From contig JAFYJH010000033.1 of the NCBI GenBank assembly GCA_017538195.1, forward strand, positions 1 to 64,000: a stretch of 64,000 nt of DNA, written 5' to 3'. The stretch is from Prevotella sp. (GTDB taxonomy: Bacteria > Bacteroidota > Bacteroidia > Bacteroidales > Bacteroidaceae). Each line of letters begins with the position of its first letter. Position 1 is the stretch's first letter. Below the pieces are notes generated by a model that saw only the letters and a program-made list of their open reading frames with translations, was not told the DNA's origin and made no database searches. Positions 7,936 through 15,971 of the stretch are shown piece after piece. The position numbers and the translations under genes were made by a program.

Positions 7936-9270
7936 ATGAACGATATTAGGGATTTTGAGATTATGGCACCCGTCGGTTCGCGCGACTCGTTGGCGGCAGC
8001 CATCAAAGCCGGTGCCGACTCGGTTTATTTCGGCATCGGACAGCTGAATATGCGGTCGCACTCGGCCAATCATTTCACAATCGACGACCTGCGCGAAATC
8101 GCCGAAACGTGTCGCGAGGCAGGCATCAAAACATATCTGACGGTGAACACGATTATCTACGACGGCGACCTTGCGACGATGCGGCAAATCATCGACGCGG
8201 CGCGTGAGGCAGGCATCACGGCGGTCATCGCTTCGGATGTGGCGGTGATGCAGTATTGCGTCGAAAAAGGCGTCGAGGTGCATCTTTCCACGCAGTTGAA
8301 CATCTCGAACATCGAGGCACTGAAGTTCTACGCGCAGTTCGCCGATGTAGTCGTTCTGGCGCGTGAACTGAACTTGGAGCAGGTCGCCGAAATCCACCGC
8401 CAAATCGTCGAACAGCAGATTCGCGGTCCGCGTGGCGAGTTGGTGCGCATCGAAATGTTCTGTCACGGTGCGCTGTGTATGGCGGTTTCGGGAAAATGCT
8501 ATATGAGCCTGCACGACGCGAATCGCTCGGCGAATCGGGGCGAGTGCATCCAGATTTGCCGTCGGAGCTACATCCTGACCGATGCCGAGACGGGCAACGA
8601 AATCGAGGTCGATAACAAGTATCTGATGAGTCCGAAAGACCTGAAAACCATCCGTTTCATCGACCGAATGATGCAGGCTGGCGTGCGCGTGTTCAAAATC
8701 GAGGGTCGTGCGCGTGGGCCGGAGTATGTCTACACGGTTGTGAAGGCGTATAAGGAGGCGATTTCGGCGGTTTTGTCGGATTCGAGGACGATTTTCGAGG
8801 AAGGAGGAACGGCTTTCGAGGAAGGAGGAGAGATTTTCGAGGAACGAGGAACGAGGAACGAGGAGAGAAAATTCTCTGAAGAAAAGAAAGACGAGTGGGA
8901 CGAGCGTTTGGCGACCGTTTTCAATCGTGGATTTTGGGACGGTTACTATCAAGGACAGCGGCTTGGCGAGTGGAACAAAAACTACGGCTCGAATGCGACC
9001 GAGCGGAAGCAACTCGTGGGTCGCGTCACGAAATATTTCTCGCGGATTGGCGTGGCGGAAGTCAGCGTCGATGCCTCGACCTTCAGCGTCGGCGACCGCC
9101 TGCTGATTACTGGCCCAACGACAGGTGCACTCTGGGTCGATGTCGCCGAAATCCACGACAACGACGGTCATCCCACCGACACCGCCCAGCAACATCAACT
9201 CGCAGCCATCCGCGTGCCCGAAAAAGTTCGTCCCAACGACAAACTTTTCAAGATTGTCAAGGCTGAATGA
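7936..9270 (+). CDS. Peptidase U32 family protein (TrhP/YegQ-like)
   Basis: The protein has 444 residues. Blocks such as APVGSRDSLAAAIKAGADSVYFG, HLSTQLNISN, IEMFCHGALCMAVSGKC and NRGECIQICRRSY are typical of the U32 family, with the conserved cysteines in the last two. E. coli relatives (TrhP, RlhA) take part in hydroxylation of tRNA or rRNA rather than proteolysis; I infer a tRNA uridine 34 hydroxylation role with modest certainty. Residues about 283-312 are a Glu/Gly/Arg-rich insert encoded by 7-bp GAGGAAC-type arrays, absent from normal relatives to my knowledge. The frame stays open, and the C-terminal domain after it looks normal. Confidence 0.88.
   Translation: MNDIRDFEIMAPVGSRDSLAAAIKAGADSVYFGIGQLNMRSHSANHFTIDDLREIAETCREAGIKTYLTVNTIIYDGDLATMRQIIDAAREAGITAVIASDVAVMQYCVEKGVEVHLSTQLNISNIEALKFYAQFADVVVLARELNLEQVAEIHRQIVEQQIRGPRGELVRIEMFCHGALCMAVSGKCYMSLHDANRSANRGECIQICRRSYILTDAETGNEIEVDNKYLMSPKDLKTIRFIDRMMQAGVRVFKIEGRARGPEYVYTVVKAYKEAISAVLSDSRTIFEEGGTAFEEGGEIFEERGTRNEERKFSEEKKDEWDERLATVFNRGFWDGYYQGQRLGEWNKNYGSNATERKQLVGRVTKYFSRIGVAEVSVDASTFSVGDRLLITGPTTGALWVDVAEIHDNDGHPTDTAQQHQLAAIRVPEKVRPNDKLFKIVKAE
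8797..8866 (+). repeat. Three clusters of GAGGAAC-type 7-bp units in the U32 gene
   Basis: Two units at 8797-8810, two at 8818-8831 and four at 8839-8866, separated by short CTTTC or TTTTC spacers. They encode a charged low-complexity loop (EEGGTAFEEGGEIFEERG and on). This is the largest array of this unit in the window. Confidence 0.85.
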
Positions 9271-9409
9271 ATTTCCATTTCCCTGTTTCCCAAAAACAGC
9301 GAAACTTTTGACGATTCGTAAATCAATAATTTTAAAAGATTGACTTTTTCGGATTATGTTCCAAAAAAGTAATACATCGTCAAATCACATTTTTTTTAAA
9401 ACATTAAAA

Positions 9410-9439
9410 AAGCATCCGCGCAAAACGGCACGGATGCTT
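9410..9439 (-). terminator. Intrinsic terminator of the ECF sigma operon
   Basis: Arms AAGCATCCG (9410-9418) and CGGATGCTT (9431-9439) form a 9-bp stem. On the minus strand the stem is followed by a T-rich run, placing it at the end of the operon 10549-9460; the pyrimidine tail on the plus strand may also serve the U32 gene. Confidence 0.75.
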
Positions 9440-9459
9440 CTTTTCGTCGAAAGTCAATT

Positions 9460-10056
9460 TTATTCCTCAGTCAAATCCTCGATTTGGTCGATGATTTCTT
9501 GATATTGACGCTGGGATTTGAAGTGGAGGCTCAAGCCGATGATGAGGCCGATGACGCCGCCGATGCCACCGCCAACCATCAAACCATAACCAATTTTGAT
9601 TTCGCCGACGTTTTGCTGCATCGCTTCATAGCAGAACCACGCAAGCCACAAAATCAGCAGGGGAATGGAGATGAACAGCCATTGGTTTTCGAGTTTCTTG
9701 GCGCGTGCCACTTTCCGACGAACTTCCAACAATTTGCCTTGCATCAGCCGAGAATCGCGGAGGTCGAAACCGATGTAATAAGTGGTTGCAGCACTAAGAA
9801 TCATAAAAATGCAGGTGGCAATCCAGAACGCGATGCTGAAACCGCTTATCATCACGAAAGAATAATAGCCAAAGGGAATCATCAGCACTGCAATGACCAT
9901 CAGGATGTTGTGGCGTTGGATGATTTTATTCGCAGTCGATTTCATCGAACGGCGCATCAGTCGGTCGTTCACGATTTCCTGCTGACCCAGTTTTTTCTTC
10001 AGGGTTTCCATCTGCTGGCGCATTTCGTCCATTTCAAAGTTGTTTGTTGTGTTCAT
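9460..10056 (-). CDS. Membrane protein of unknown function with N-terminal coiled coil
   Basis: I do not recognise a characterised family. The 198-residue protein starts with a likely coiled coil (DEMRQQMETLKKKLGQQEIV), then shows four hydrophobic segments in two pairs (about residues 51-72, 74-95, 124-144 and 154-178), the last rich in glycine, and ends in an acidic tail. It starts 13 bp after the ECF sigma gene and very likely shares its transcript, so a role in sensing or in restraining that sigma factor is plausible. No zinc-binding anti-sigma motif (HxxxCxxC) is present, so this is inference from position only. Confidence 0.7.
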   Translation of the reverse strand: MNTTNNFEMDEMRQQMETLKKKLGQQEIVNDRLMRRSMKSTANKIIQRHNILMVIAVLMIPFGYYSFVMISGFSIAFWIATCIFMILSAATTYYIGFDLRDSRLMQGKLLEVRRKVARAKKLENQWLFISIPLLILWLAWFCYEAMQQNVGEIKIGYGLMVGGGIGGVIGLIIGLSLHFKSQRQYQEIIDQIEDLTEE

Positions 10057-10069
10057 AATGGGTAAAATT

Positions 10070-10549
10070 TTAATCGTTAGACATTTGTTTTAACTGCTCA
10101 CGGATTCTGAACAGGCGGACGCTGACGTTCTTGGCGGTGATGCCGACAATCTGCCCGATTTCCTCGTAAGAGAGGTTTTCGAGCCACAGCAAGACGATGG
10201 CGCGGTCGAAGGGCTGCAACTTCGAGATGCGCTTGTGGAGCAAATCGATTTGTCGCGTGTCGTCGTCGCGGTCCTCGAAGAGGTTGATGTCCATCGTCAG
10301 CCGAACCGTCGAGGAGCGTCGCTTCTTCCTGTCGAGCGAAATGCAGGTGTTCAGCGCGACGCGGTAGATCCACGTTTTGATGTCTGAGCGATGCTCGAAG
10401 CCCTCGAATCCTTTCCAAAGATTGACCAACACTTCTTGGAACAGGTCGCTGACTTCGTCGGCATCTTTCGAGAACATATAGCACACGGTGTAAATCGTGC
10501 TCTTATGTTCGGCTACGGTTTGTGCAAATTGTCTTTCAATTGTCGTCAT
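10070..10549 (-). CDS. ECF-type RNA polymerase sigma factor
   Basis: At 159 residues it has the usual size. Region 2 is visible as CYMFSKDADEVSDLFQEVLVN followed by LWKGFEGF and IKTWIYRVALNTCI; region 4 as LENLSYEEIGQIVGITAKNV with the helix-turn-helix and RLFRIREQLK. It directs RNA polymerase to a small regulon. The membrane protein gene follows 13 bp downstream and is the natural candidate for its partner. No target promoter could be deduced. Confidence 0.93.
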   Translation of the reverse strand: MTTIERQFAQTVAEHKSTIYTVCYMFSKDADEVSDLFQEVLVNLWKGFEGFEHRSDIKTWIYRVALNTCISLDRKKRRSSTVRLTMDINLFEDRDDDTRQIDLLHKRISKLQPFDRAIVLLWLENLSYEEIGQIVGITAKNVSVRLFRIREQLKQMSND

Positions 10550-10634
10550 TGTCTCGTTTTTTGATTTGGTTCAGAACGTTTTTACCCATTAGACGCAGCC
10601 GTTTACCAAAAAACTACAAGAAAATGATGATTTT

Positions 10635-12224
10635 TTAATTTCCGAGAACTTCAAGCCCGCGACGGACGATGTGATTCTGCTCGTTGATGATGGCGAAATA
10701 CTCGTTCATATCCCAGATGTCGCGGGCGATGAGGGCTTTGAGTTGCATCCGAAGCATCGGGAGGGTTTGTTGCAGTTCGGCGTCGTCCTTCGGTTTCACG
10801 TTCTGCTTCTCGGCCTCGGCCACCACGTCGTCGATCATCGACTGGGGAACCTCGAAATCGCGCTTGAAATCGTCGAACGAGGCGTATTGTTTGCGCAGCG
10901 ACTTGCGATTTTTGTCGATGTACTTCAAACTGGTGTTGATGATGACCGATTTCGCCGCCAACTGCCGATGGAATCGGGTGTATTGCGTGGTGTCGAGCGG
11001 CACGAAGAAGTCGGGCATAATGCCGCCGCCGCCATAGACGGTGCGATGCAGCCGCAGCGTTTCGTAGCGCAGCGAGTCGGCGAATCGGATGCTGTCTTTC
11101 GAGTAGAGTTCGCCGTGCTGGAAGCGTTTTTCGATGTCCTCGTAGTAGTCGCGTTTCTCGCCTTTCACATAGGGTTTCTGGATGCAGCGACCCGACGGCG
11201 TGAAGTAGTGGGCGGTGGTGAGGCGAATCATCGAACCGTCGGGAAATTCGATGGGACGCTGCACAAGTCCCTTTCCGAAGGTTCGCCGACCGACGACCTG
11301 GCCTCGGTCTTGGTCCTGCAACGCGCCCGTGACGATTTCGCTGGCCGAGGCGGAATATTCATTGACGAGCACGACGACGCGGATGTTGTCGCGCAGACGA
11401 CCCGTTCCCTGTGCGCGAAACTCCTGTCGGGGCACGGAACGGCCTTCGGTATAGACGATGAGGTCGTCGTTTTGCAGAAATTCGTTGGCAATCTGGGCTG
11501 CGGCCTGAAGATAGCCGCCGCCGTTGTCCTGTAGGTCGAGTATGAGGTTTTCGAGGCCGTTGGAACGTCGTTGCAGCGTGTCGATCGCGGTCATAAATTC
11601 GTCGTAGGTCGTGGCACCAAACGAACCGATGCGGATGTAGCCCGTTTTCGGACGAATCAGGTAGTAGGCATCGAGCGTGTGCAGGGGAATTTTGGCGCGT
11701 GTCACGGTGAAGTTGAGCATTTCGCTGATGCCTCGCCGGACGACTCCGAGCCGAACTTTCGTGCCTTTTTTGCCGCGCAGTCGCTTCATAATCTCCTCTT
11801 TCGACATTTTCACGCCTGCGATGGCCGAATCATTGACCAAAACGATGCGGTCGCCGGCGAGGATTCCGACTTTTTCCGACGGACCGTTGAGCGTGGGTTG
11901 GATGACGAGCAGCGTGTCCTCGACCATATTGAATTGTACGCCGATGCCCTCGAATGAGCCTTGCAGCGGTTCGTTCATCGACTGCGTTTCCTTCGCGGTG
12001 GTGTACGTCGAGTGCGGGTCGAGTTTTTCGAGCATTCCGCGAATCGCATCCTCGACGAGTCGGCTCTCATCGACCGAATCGACGTAGAGGTTCGTAATCG
12101 CCATTTCTGCGGCTTGCAGTTTGCGGATTGGGGCGTCGTTGCCGAGATTCAAGCGAAATTGAGCAAAACCACTTATTCCACTTATCAGCAAACTTATTGT
12201 TGTGAAAAGAAATCTTTTTTTCAT
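10635..12224 (-). CDS. C-terminal processing peptidase (S41 family)
   Basis: The 529-residue protein begins with a signal peptide ending near SGISGFAQ, so it acts in the periplasm or at the outer membrane. A PDZ domain lies at about residues 85-175 (GSFEGIGVQFNMVEDTLLV, GILAGDRIVLVND). The catalytic domain carries DLQDNGGGYLQAA, the serine box NEYSASASEI (about 288-297) and the lysine in RRTFGKGLVQ (Lys318), giving a Ser/Lys dyad. It starts 12 bp after the parE stop, suggesting co-transcription. Substrates are not evident. Confidence 0.93.
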   Translation of the reverse strand: MKKRFLFTTISLLISGISGFAQFRLNLGNDAPIRKLQAAEMAITNLYVDSVDESRLVEDAIRGMLEKLDPHSTYTTAKETQSMNEPLQGSFEGIGVQFNMVEDTLLVIQPTLNGPSEKVGILAGDRIVLVNDSAIAGVKMSKEEIMKRLRGKKGTKVRLGVVRRGISEMLNFTVTRAKIPLHTLDAYYLIRPKTGYIRIGSFGATTYDEFMTAIDTLQRRSNGLENLILDLQDNGGGYLQAAAQIANEFLQNDDLIVYTEGRSVPRQEFRAQGTGRLRDNIRVVVLVNEYSASASEIVTGALQDQDRGQVVGRRTFGKGLVQRPIEFPDGSMIRLTTAHYFTPSGRCIQKPYVKGEKRDYYEDIEKRFQHGELYSKDSIRFADSLRYETLRLHRTVYGGGGIMPDFFVPLDTTQYTRFHRQLAAKSVIINTSLKYIDKNRKSLRKQYASFDDFKRDFEVPQSMIDDVVAEAEKQNVKPKDDAELQQTLPMLRMQLKALIARDIWDMNEYFAIINEQNHIVRRGLEVLGN

Positions 12225-12235
12225 ATACCAATTCT

Positions 12236-14191
12236 TTAATTTTCTTCTTCCACTAAATCTTCTTCGATCACAAGATTGTCGATGATAAAATTCTGGCGTT
12301 CCATCGTGTTGTCGCCCATATAGTAGGCGAGCAACTTCTGCACCTCGTCGTTTTTGTGCAACGTGACCTGCTCCATACGGATGTCAGGACCGATGAAAAC
12401 GGCAAATTCTTCGGGTGAAATCTCGCCGAGACCCTTGAATCGCGTGATTTCGGGGTCGGGACCCAGTTCGCGAATCGCCTGCACACGCTCGTCCTCGTTG
12501 TAGCAGTAGCGCGTGAGGAAATCGGACTTTTTGCCGCCTTTCGCGTCGGCCTCTGCCAACAATTTCTTGTTCTTGATCTTCGAGCGACGATTGCGCACAC
12601 GGAAAAGTGGCGTTTGCAAGACATAAACGTGGCCTTTTTTCACCAATTCGGGGAAGAATTTCAGGAAGAAAGTGATGAGCAACAGGCGGATGTGCATTCC
12701 ATCGACGTCGGCATCGGTCGCCACAATCACCTTATTATATCGTAGCGTGTCGAGTCCTTCCTCGATGTCGAGCGCAGCCTGAAGAAGACTAAATTCCTCG
12801 TTCTCATAAACCACTTTTTTCGTCTTTTTAAACGTGTTCAACGGCTTTCCACGCAGCGAAAACACCGCCTGCGTATCGACGTTGCGAACCTTCGTGATGC
12901 TTCCGCTTGCTGAGTCGCCCTCGGTGATGAAAATGCACGAATCCTCCTTGCGGTCGTTCTTCACATCGCTGTAGTGGATGCGGCAGTCGCGCAGGTTTTT
13001 GTTGTGCATATTCGCCTTTTTCGTCCGCTCACGCGCCAGTTTCGCCACGCCAGCCATCGCCTTGCGCTCGCGCTCGCTTTCCTTCACCTTGCTTTCGATG
13101 GCCTCGGCCACATCGCCGTGGATATGCAGGTAGTTATCGACCTGCTGCTTGACGAAATCGCCCACGTATTTGTTGATCGATTCGCCGTCGGGCGCCATTT
13201 GCGTCGAGCCGAGCTTGATTTTCGTCTGGCTCTCGAACATCGGCTCCTCGACATTGATGGCAATGGCAGCCACGAGTCCGTTTCGGATGTCGCCGTATTC
13301 GTATTTCCCGAAAAATTCCTTGATGGTTCGGGCGATATGCTCCTTGAACGCCGACTGATGCGTGCCGCCCTGAATCGTGTGCTGACCGTTCACGAAGGAA
13401 TAATATTCCTCGCCGTACTGGTTGGCGTGGGTCAGCGCGATTTCGATGTCCTCGCCCTGCAAATGGATGATGGGATAGAGCGGATCGTTGGTCATTCGGT
13501 CTTTCAACAGGTCTTCCAAGCCGTTGCGCGACAGGATTCGCCGACCGTTGTACATAATCGTCAGACCTGAGTTCAGATAGGTGTAGTTTCGGAGCATATT
13601 TTCCACGAAATCGTCGTGGAACGAGTAGTTTTTGAAGAGCGTGTCGTCGGGTTCGAAGAAAATGAACGTGCCCGTTTCGTCCTGCGACGGCTCGGTGGTG
13701 TCGCTGACGAGGATTCCACGCTCGAAAACGACCTTGCGGACTTGTCCGTCGCGATAGCTGTGCGCCTCGAAACGCGAACTCAGGAAGTTCACCGCCTTGA
13801 TGCCCACGCCGTTCATTCCGACCGACTTTTTAAACGCCTTCGAGTCGTATTTTCCGCCCGTATTGAGTTGGCTGACGGCCTCGACGAGTTTTCCCTGCGG
13901 AATGCCGCGTCCGTAGTCGCGCACGCTGACGCGCAATTGGTCCTCGATGTCGATTTCGATGCGCTTTCCGGCGTTCATCCGAAATTCGTCTATCGAGTTG
14001 TCGATGGTTTCCTTCAGCAACACGTAGATGCCGTCCTCGGCGTGTGAACCGTCGTCCAATCGCCCGATGTACATTCCCGGTCGGGTGCGAATATGATCAA
14101 CGTCAGAGAGGTGACGAATGGCGTCTTCACCGTATTGAGGGGTGTTGGGTGTTGGATGTTGGGTGTTGATGTTTTGCTTTATGTCTGCCAT
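12236..14191 (-). CDS. parE: DNA topoisomerase IV subunit B
   Basis: This is the ATPase subunit of a type IIA topoisomerase (651 residues). The GHKL ATPase part shows [22 protein letters not shown] and [11 protein letters not shown]; the Toprim part shows [19 protein letters not shown] and [12 protein letters not shown], and ends with [12 protein letters not shown]. The short form without the long GyrB insertion suggests ParE rather than GyrB. Residues 8-18 ([11 protein letters not shown]) are encoded by an AACACCC-type repeat that forms the left arm of the inverted repeat around the neighbouring S23/IVP gene; they precede the conserved N-terminus ([11 protein letters not shown]). Confidence 0.9.
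   Translation of the reverse strand: MADIKQNINTQHPTPNTPQYGEDAIRHLSDVDHIRTRPGMYIGRLDDGSHAEDGIYVLLKETIDNSIDEFRMNAGKRIEIDIEDQLRVSVRDYGRGIPQGKLVEAVSQLNTGGKYDSKAFKKSVGMNGVGIKAVNFLSSRFEAHSYRDGQVRKVVFERGILVSDTTEPSQDETGTFIFFEPDDTLFKNYSFHDDFVENMLRNYTYLNSGLTIMYNGRRILSRNGLEDLLKDRMTNDPLYPIIHLQGEDIEIALTHANQYGEEYYSFVNGQHTIQGGTHQSAFKEHIARTIKEFFGKYEYGDIRNGLVAAIAINVEEPMFESQTKIKLGSTQMAPDGESINKYVGDFVKQQVDNYLHIHGDVAEAIESKVKESERERKAMAGVAKLARERTKKANMHNKNLRDCRIHYSDVKNDRKEDSCIFITEGDSASGSITKVRNVDTQAVFSLRGKPLNTFKKTKKVVYENEEFSLLQAALDIEEGLDTLRYNKVIVATDADVDGMHIRLLLITFFLKFFPELVKKGHVYVLQTPLFRVRNRRSKIKNKKLLAEADAKGGKKSDFLTRYCYNEDERVQAIRELGPDPEITRFKGLGEISPEEFAVFIGPDIRMEQVTLHKNDEVQKLLAYYMGDNTMERQNFIIDNLVIEEDLVEEEN
14141..14171 (-). 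repeat. Left arm of 31-bp inverted repeat around the S23/IVP gene
   Basis: On the minus strand this is CATC followed by four units AACACCC, AACATCC, AACACCC, AACACC. It matches the right arm (14596-14626) in inverted orientation at 29 of 31 positions. It encodes residues 8-17 of parE. Confidence 0.9.
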
Positions 14192-14205
14192 TGTAATTTT
14201 TTATT

Positions 14206-14568
14206 TTATTCTTTCAACAAAGATTTTCTTAAACTTGCGAGTTGTCTGACAATGGATAAAATCTGTTCGTCGAACATTTGTAATTCATTTTTTGAAATAT
14301 ATTGATAAGCTTCTGCTAATTCTAATTGACTGGAAGTTTCCATCAGAGAACCGTTGGCAATCTCCAAAAAACGTATTCTCTCATTTACAGAATATCTTCC
14401 AAAACCTTCTGCAATATTAAACATAATGGATGTAGAAGATCTTCTCAACTGGCTGCTAAGAGAAAATCGTTCATCTGTGGGAAATTTTTTGATGCAATCA
14501 TTAACGTTGATGGCTAACGACTTTGCACATTGATAAACTTCTAACCTTCTATAATAAAATAACTCCAT
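14206..14568 (-). CDS. Four-helix-bundle protein of the S23/IVP family
   Basis: The 120-residue protein matches the family of proteins encoded in 23S rRNA intervening sequences (S23/IVP), related in fold to the Avd protein of diversity-generating retroelements: YRRLEVYQCAKSLAINV, then LSSQLRRSSTSIMFNIAEGFGR, SVNERIRFLEIANGSLMETSSQLELA and a last helix. The family forms basic oligomers thought to bind nucleic acid; its role is unknown. The gene lies between an acetyltransferase gene and parE and is framed by near-perfect 31-bp inverted repeats that overlap the ends of both neighbours. Its base composition is AT-richer than theirs. No reverse transcriptase or template repeat is nearby, so it is not part of a visible retroelement. 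Confidence 0.9.
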   Translation of the reverse strand: MELFYYRRLEVYQCAKSLAINVNDCIKKFPTDERFSLSSQLRRSSTSIMFNIAEGFGRYSVNERIRFLEIANGSLMETSSQLELAEAYQYISKNELQMFDEQILSIVRQLASLRKSLLKE

Positions 14569-14595
14569 TCTTGTGTGATTTATAGTTTAACACAT

Positions 14596-14626
14596 CATCA
14601 ACACCCATCATTCAACACCCAACACC
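14596..14626 (+). repeat. Right arm of 31-bp inverted repeat around the S23/IVP gene
   Basis: Reads CATC then AACACCC, ATCATTC, AACACCC, AACACC on the plus strand. It contains the last codons (KVLGVE) and stop of the acetyltransferase gene. Two positions differ from the left arm. Confidence 0.9.
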
Positions 14627-15765
14627 TTCCTAAAACACCTGCGTTTCTTATGATTTTCCGTGTGGAAATAGCTCCACTGCCCCTGCACATTCTCGTTCGA
14701 CTCCATTTCCACCTGACTTTCGCCCCACTCGATGCCGTATTTGTTGTACCACGGAATCAGGTGGTAGAACATCAGCGCATTCACGCCTTTCGAGCGATAT
14801 TCGGGCAGTACGCCGATCATTTCCAAATCGACGATGTTCGTCTTGTGGAACTTCAGTGCGCGAAGCACGTGCCACCAACCGAAAGGCCACAACCTGCCGC
14901 GACGACACTTCTGCAAAGCCCTCGACAGCGACGGAATCGTGATGCCCACGCCCACGAGTTTGTGCTCGTCGGTCGTCCAGTCCTCGACAATCGGAATCAG
15001 GTTCAAGTCGGCATACGGCAGATACATTTCCACGTACTGCTCAATCTGCTTGTCCGACAACTCCGAAAAGCCGTAGAGATCCTTGAAAGTCTCGTTGATG
15101 AGACCGAAAATCCGCTTACCCATTCCGCCCTCGAAAATTTCCTTTTTCGTCAGCGTGCGAATCCGCAGATTGTAGCGTTTCATAATCATTTCCGAGATTT
15201 TCACCATCTTTTCAGGCACCTGCTCAGGCACGAAAATCTTGAACTCCACGTAGTCGTTGTCCTTCTCCCAACCGCCCAGTTTCTCGATGTGTTCGGGATA
15301 ATAAGGATAGTTGTAGATGGTCGCCATCGTGCCGAGTTCCTCGAAGCCCATCGTGAGCATTCCTTCGGGGTCGAAATCGGTGAATCCGAGCGGTCCGATC
15401 ATCTCCTCCATTCCTTTCCGACGACCAAAATCCGCCACCGCGTCGAACAGCGCACGGCTCACGTCAAGGTCGTCGATGAAGTCGATCCACCCGAAGCGCA
15501 CGCTCTTCCGCTGCCACTTTTCGTTGGCCTTGTGGTTCACAATCGCCGCCACGCGACCCACGATTTTCCCGTCCTTATAAGCCAGAAAATACTCCGCCTC
15601 GCAGAAGTCAAACGCCGCATTCTTGTCGCGGCTCAGCGTCTGCCAATCGTCGCTGAACAGCGTTGGAACATCATATTCGTTGCCTTTGTACAAGTCGTAA
15701 TGAAACTCGATAAAATCCTTCAGGTCACGCTTCGTTGCGACCTTTTTCACCTCAATTTTCGACAT
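14608..15765 (-). CDS. GNAT-like N-acetyltransferase family protein
   Basis: The 385-residue protein resembles a conserved Bacteroidetes family annotated as N-acetyltransferase. An N-terminal part shows FHYDLYKGNEYDVPTL and YFLAYKDGKIVGRVAAIVNH, the latter like a GNAT strand pair; a C-terminal part shows MIGVLPEYRSKGVNALMFYH, fitting the acetyl-CoA loop. Its substrate is unknown. The last six residues and stop codon come from an AACACCC-type repeat, so the original C-terminus may have been replaced. A promoter box lies at 15785-15792. Confidence 0.8.
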   Translation of the reverse strand: MSKIEVKKVATKRDLKDFIEFHYDLYKGNEYDVPTLFSDDWQTLSRDKNAAFDFCEAEYFLAYKDGKIVGRVAAIVNHKANEKWQRKSVRFGWIDFIDDLDVSRALFDAVADFGRRKGMEEMIGPLGFTDFDPEGMLTMGFEELGTMATIYNYPYYPEHIEKLGGWEKDNDYVEFKIFVPEQVPEKMVKISEMIMKRYNLRIRTLTKKEIFEGGMGKRIFGLINETFKDLYGFSELSDKQIEQYVEMYLPYADLNLIPIVEDWTTDEHKLVGVGITIPSLSRALQKCRRGRLWPFGWWHVLRALKFHKTNIVDLEMIGVLPEYRSKGVNALMFYHLIPWYNKYGIEWGESQVEMESNENVQGQWSYFHTENHKKRRCFRKVLGVE

Positions 15766-15784
15766 ATTTTCGATTATTTTTCTG

Positions 15785-15792
15785 CAAAGTTA
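15785..15792 (-). promoter_or_regulatory. -7 box of the acetyltransferase gene
   Basis: TAACTTTG on the minus strand, 20 bp before the start codon; it may drive the acetyltransferase, S23/IVP, parE and S41 genes together. Confidence 0.6.
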
Positions 15793-15867
15793 CAAAGAAG
15801 TCGGCAAAATTCAAAGGGAAAGCCACTAAAAAAATTATAAAAAGTTCGGTGTTTCGGAAAAATGCAG

Positions 15868-15875
15868 TAATTTTG
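15868..15875 (+). promoter_or_regulatory. -7 box of the S46 peptidase gene
   Basis: TAATTTTG followed by CAGCA matches the consensus. The start codon is 96 bp away, giving an unusually long leader for this window, with several ACGATT(T/C)TGAA-like repeats in it. Confidence 0.55.
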
Positions 15876-15971
15876 CAGCATGGAATGATTTTGAAGGGAT
15901 TGTAACAACGATTCTGAAGAGAAAAACAACGATTTTGAAAAAATTACAACTAAAAAAATAAAGACAACAAC

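Noticed and set aside
14206..14568. Diversity-generating retroelement, because the S23 fold resembles Avd
   Set aside because: No reverse transcriptase, template repeat or variable repeat pair is seen nearby.
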